Positions 6,098-7,180 of a stretch of 7,180 bases of DNA are shown piece after piece (the first letter of the stretch is position 1; each line of letters opens with the position of its first letter). The notes below the pieces were generated by a model that was given only the letters and a program-made list of their open reading frames with translations, was not told where the DNA came from and did not search any database. A program made the translations under genes and the position numbers. The DNA lies in NCBI GenBank assembly GCA_903858975.1, contig CAIOKW010000029.1, positions 1-7,180 of the forward strand. The letters run 5' to 3'. The stretch is from Oligoflexia bacterium (GTDB lineage Bacteria > Bdellovibrionota > UBA1018 > CAIMNF01).

Positions 6098-6562
6098 ATG
6101 ATGAAAAATTTTATGGTTTGGCTGAGTCTTGGATTCCTGTGTAGTTTGAATTTACCTCAAAGTTCCTTTTCGAAAACTTTGCAAGCGCCCCGCAAAACAG
6201 TCCTTCATTATTTGAAAAATGATGTCCGTTATACCTATGAATCGTTTGATGGTGCCGAGTTCATGGCCTGTTCTCATACGCTTCAAACTGAAGAAAATCC
6301 ATATGACTGGACCGTTAAATGTGCAGGTGAGAAGGGCGTCGAAAAGCGCTTCACGGTGCATTTGGCCGTGTCTCGCTTCCAGCACTCCACAAAGCCAGAG
6401 GTGACCTATGAAGTGCTTTACTGGGTAAATGGAAACGGTGCTTCATCACTCTATGATTTTAATCAAGATGGAATGCTCGTGAATATTGAGTCTGGGCAGA
6501 GTCTCATCGGCGAAGACGCAGAGCTCAGGCTTCATTTAAAGCTCGCGACTCAAAAAAACTAA
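6098..6562 (+). CDS. Small exported protein of unknown function
   Basis: I do not recognise this 154-residue protein. The N-terminus is a likely Sec signal peptide: a Lys at position 3, a hydrophobic core about 5-19, and a plausible cleavage after SFS (residue 25) or LQA (residue 30). A Cys at 15 lies inside the core, but its context (GFLC) is not a good lipobox, so a soluble periplasmic protein is more likely than a lipoprotein. The mature part has two cysteines (58 and 75) that could form a disulfide, and it alternates strand-like segments with charged turns (for example 84-92, 102-110, 142-149), suggesting a small beta-rich fold. Two ATGs in a row (6098, 6101) are possible starts; GAG next to the first makes the second slightly better spaced. 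It sits 12 bases after hisS and 43 before dut, so is probably co-transcribed. Confidence 0.75.
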   Translation: MMKNFMVWLSLGFLCSLNLPQSSFSKTLQAPRKTVLHYLKNDVRYTYESFDGAEFMACSHTLQTEENPYDWTVKCAGEKGVEKRFTVHLAVSRFQHSTKPEVTYEVLYWVNGNGASSLYDFNQDGMLVNIESGQSLIGEDAELRLHLKLATQKN

Positions 6563-6605
6563 AGCCTACTTGGTTCCTGGCCAGGCCTCTGTTAGCTTAG
6601 GGCCT

Positions 6606-7028
6606 ATGAAGACACTCCATATTCAAAAATTGGATCCGGCAGCTAAAGTTCCCACCCGAGCCTACGAGCATGATGCGGGACTTGATTTGTTTGCTTTGGA
6701 ACGTCATACCCTTCAACCAGGTGAAGGAAGAATTTTTAAAACTGGAATCGCAATCGAAATTAATCCAGGCTTTGTGGGACTAGTTTGGGATCGCTCGTCG
6801 ATGGGTAAGAAGGGAATTAAAACCATGGGCGGGGTCATTGATTCTGGCTACCGAGGTGAAGTGGGAGTGATTCTTTGGAACATCTCAAAAGAGCCGCAAG
6901 AAATCATGTCGGGTGATAAAATCGCCCAACTCCTGATTCAACCGATTTCAACTCCTCAGACTAAAGAAGTGGAGATTCTGTCGAGCTCAGAGCGCGGAGT
7001 TGGCGGATTTGGAAGTTCAGGAAAGTAA
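6606..7028 (+). CDS. dut: Deoxyuridine 5'-triphosphate nucleotidohydrolase (dUTPase)
   Basis: Splits dUTP to dUMP and pyrophosphate, keeping uracil out of DNA and supplying dUMP for thymidylate synthesis; trimeric in this family. All five dUTPase motifs are present in 140 residues: AGLDLFA (24-30), DRSSMGKKGI (62-71), GGVIDSGYRGEVGV (75-88, with catalytic Asp79 and base-stacking Tyr82), GDKIAQLLIQP (103-113) and the C-terminal RGVGGFGSSGK (130-140), the flexible arm that closes over the active site. The frame is open back to a TTG at 6570, but the family begins near ATG 6606, which is preceded by AGGG at 6599-6602; the 12 extra codons show no family similarity. It is the last gene of the hisS unit and ends 3 bases before the stop of a converging gene. 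Confidence 0.96.
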   Translation: MKTLHIQKLDPAAKVPTRAYEHDAGLDLFALERHTLQPGEGRIFKTGIAIEINPGFVGLVWDRSSMGKKGIKTMGGVIDSGYRGEVGVILWNISKEPQEIMSGDKIAQLLIQPISTPQTKEVEILSSSERGVGGFGSSGK

Positions 7029-7031
7029 GAA

Positions 7032-7180
7032 TCATTCACCTAAAGCGAGTTGAGCGAGTCGAATGTGTTCGACTTCTTCAATGGCGATTTGCTTGAAGAT
7101 CTCTGCGGTGACGGGGTCCACTTTGAGAAGCGTTTCGTAAAACTGCTCTCCAGCGATTCGCCCGCGTTCTTCCGCATTCG
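7032..7180 (-). CDS. C-terminal fragment of a possible ferritin-like protein (5' end outside window)
   Basis: Reading the minus strand from the window edge, 48 codons are open and end in TGA at 7034-7032. The residues are strongly helical: one helix with AEERGRIAGEQFYETLL (2-18), a short DPVT turn, then a second helix with FKQIAIEEVEHIRLAQLAL (28-46). The second helix carries an ExxH pattern (E35-H38 in EVEH), and the first has several glutamates, as in ferritin-like di-iron four-helix proteins. Only the last two helices would be present, so the metal site cannot be checked fully. The lack of any in-frame stop and the conserved-looking composition support a real gene. The start and full length are beyond the window. 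Confidence 0.55.
   Translation of the reverse strand, partial: NAEERGRIAGEQFYETLLKVDPVTAEIFKQIAIEEVEHIRLAQLALGE

Noticed and set aside
6136..6145. Lipoprotein signal in the small exported protein
   Set aside because: The residues before the cysteine (GFL) do not fit a lipobox, and the hydrophobic core continues past it.
6570..6605. Upstream TTG start giving dut 12 extra residues
   Set aside because: The family begins at ATG 6606, which has a purine-rich AGGG in front; the extra residues match nothing.
6583..6605. GGCC-rich inverted repeats before dut as a terminator
   Set aside because: Stems are short and bulged and no T run follows. The genes look co-transcribed.

Overview
The window looks like chromosomal DNA from a Gram-negative (diderm) bacterium of medium GC content. 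It encodes an MlaE-type permease, an MCE protein with a barrel-like C-terminus, and an exported protein, and the genes are packed with short spacers. A Bdellovibrionota or other former deltaproteobacterial origin is a guess from protein style only. No phage genes, insertion sequences, CRISPR arrays, tRNAs or rRNAs were seen. Positions 3-36 are not biological: they match the Illumina TruSeq read-2 adapter, so the contig begins in adapter and the first gene is truncated artificially.

Left part (37-2741, + strand): the 3' end of an unrecognised two-helix membrane protein, then an MlaE/YrbE-family lipid-transport permease, then an MCE (MlaD-like) protein with an N-terminal membrane anchor, one MCE domain, a helical middle and a beta-rich C-terminus. 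The two transport genes form a tight unit (16-base spacer), but no ATPase gene lies between or after them. This is the most interesting region, because one polypeptide may run from the inner to the outer membrane.

Middle (2742-3391, + strand): a ribosomal protein pair, L33 (rpmG) and L31 type B (rpmE2). Both lack zinc-binding cysteines. The pair is closed by a GNRA-loop hairpin and a strong intrinsic terminator.

Minus-strand pair (4713 down to 3390): serB (phosphoserine phosphatase, last step of serine synthesis), followed 16 bases later by a small DUF4234-like membrane protein with three related helical units. It converges on the ribosomal operon.

Right part (4787-7028, + strand, divergent from serB): hisS (histidyl-tRNA synthetase), a small unrecognised exported protein and dut (dUTPase), probably one operon. 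It meets a minus-strand gene (7032 to the window end) whose C-terminus resembles a ferritin-like protein; their stop codons are only 3 bases apart. Most of the window is housekeeping.
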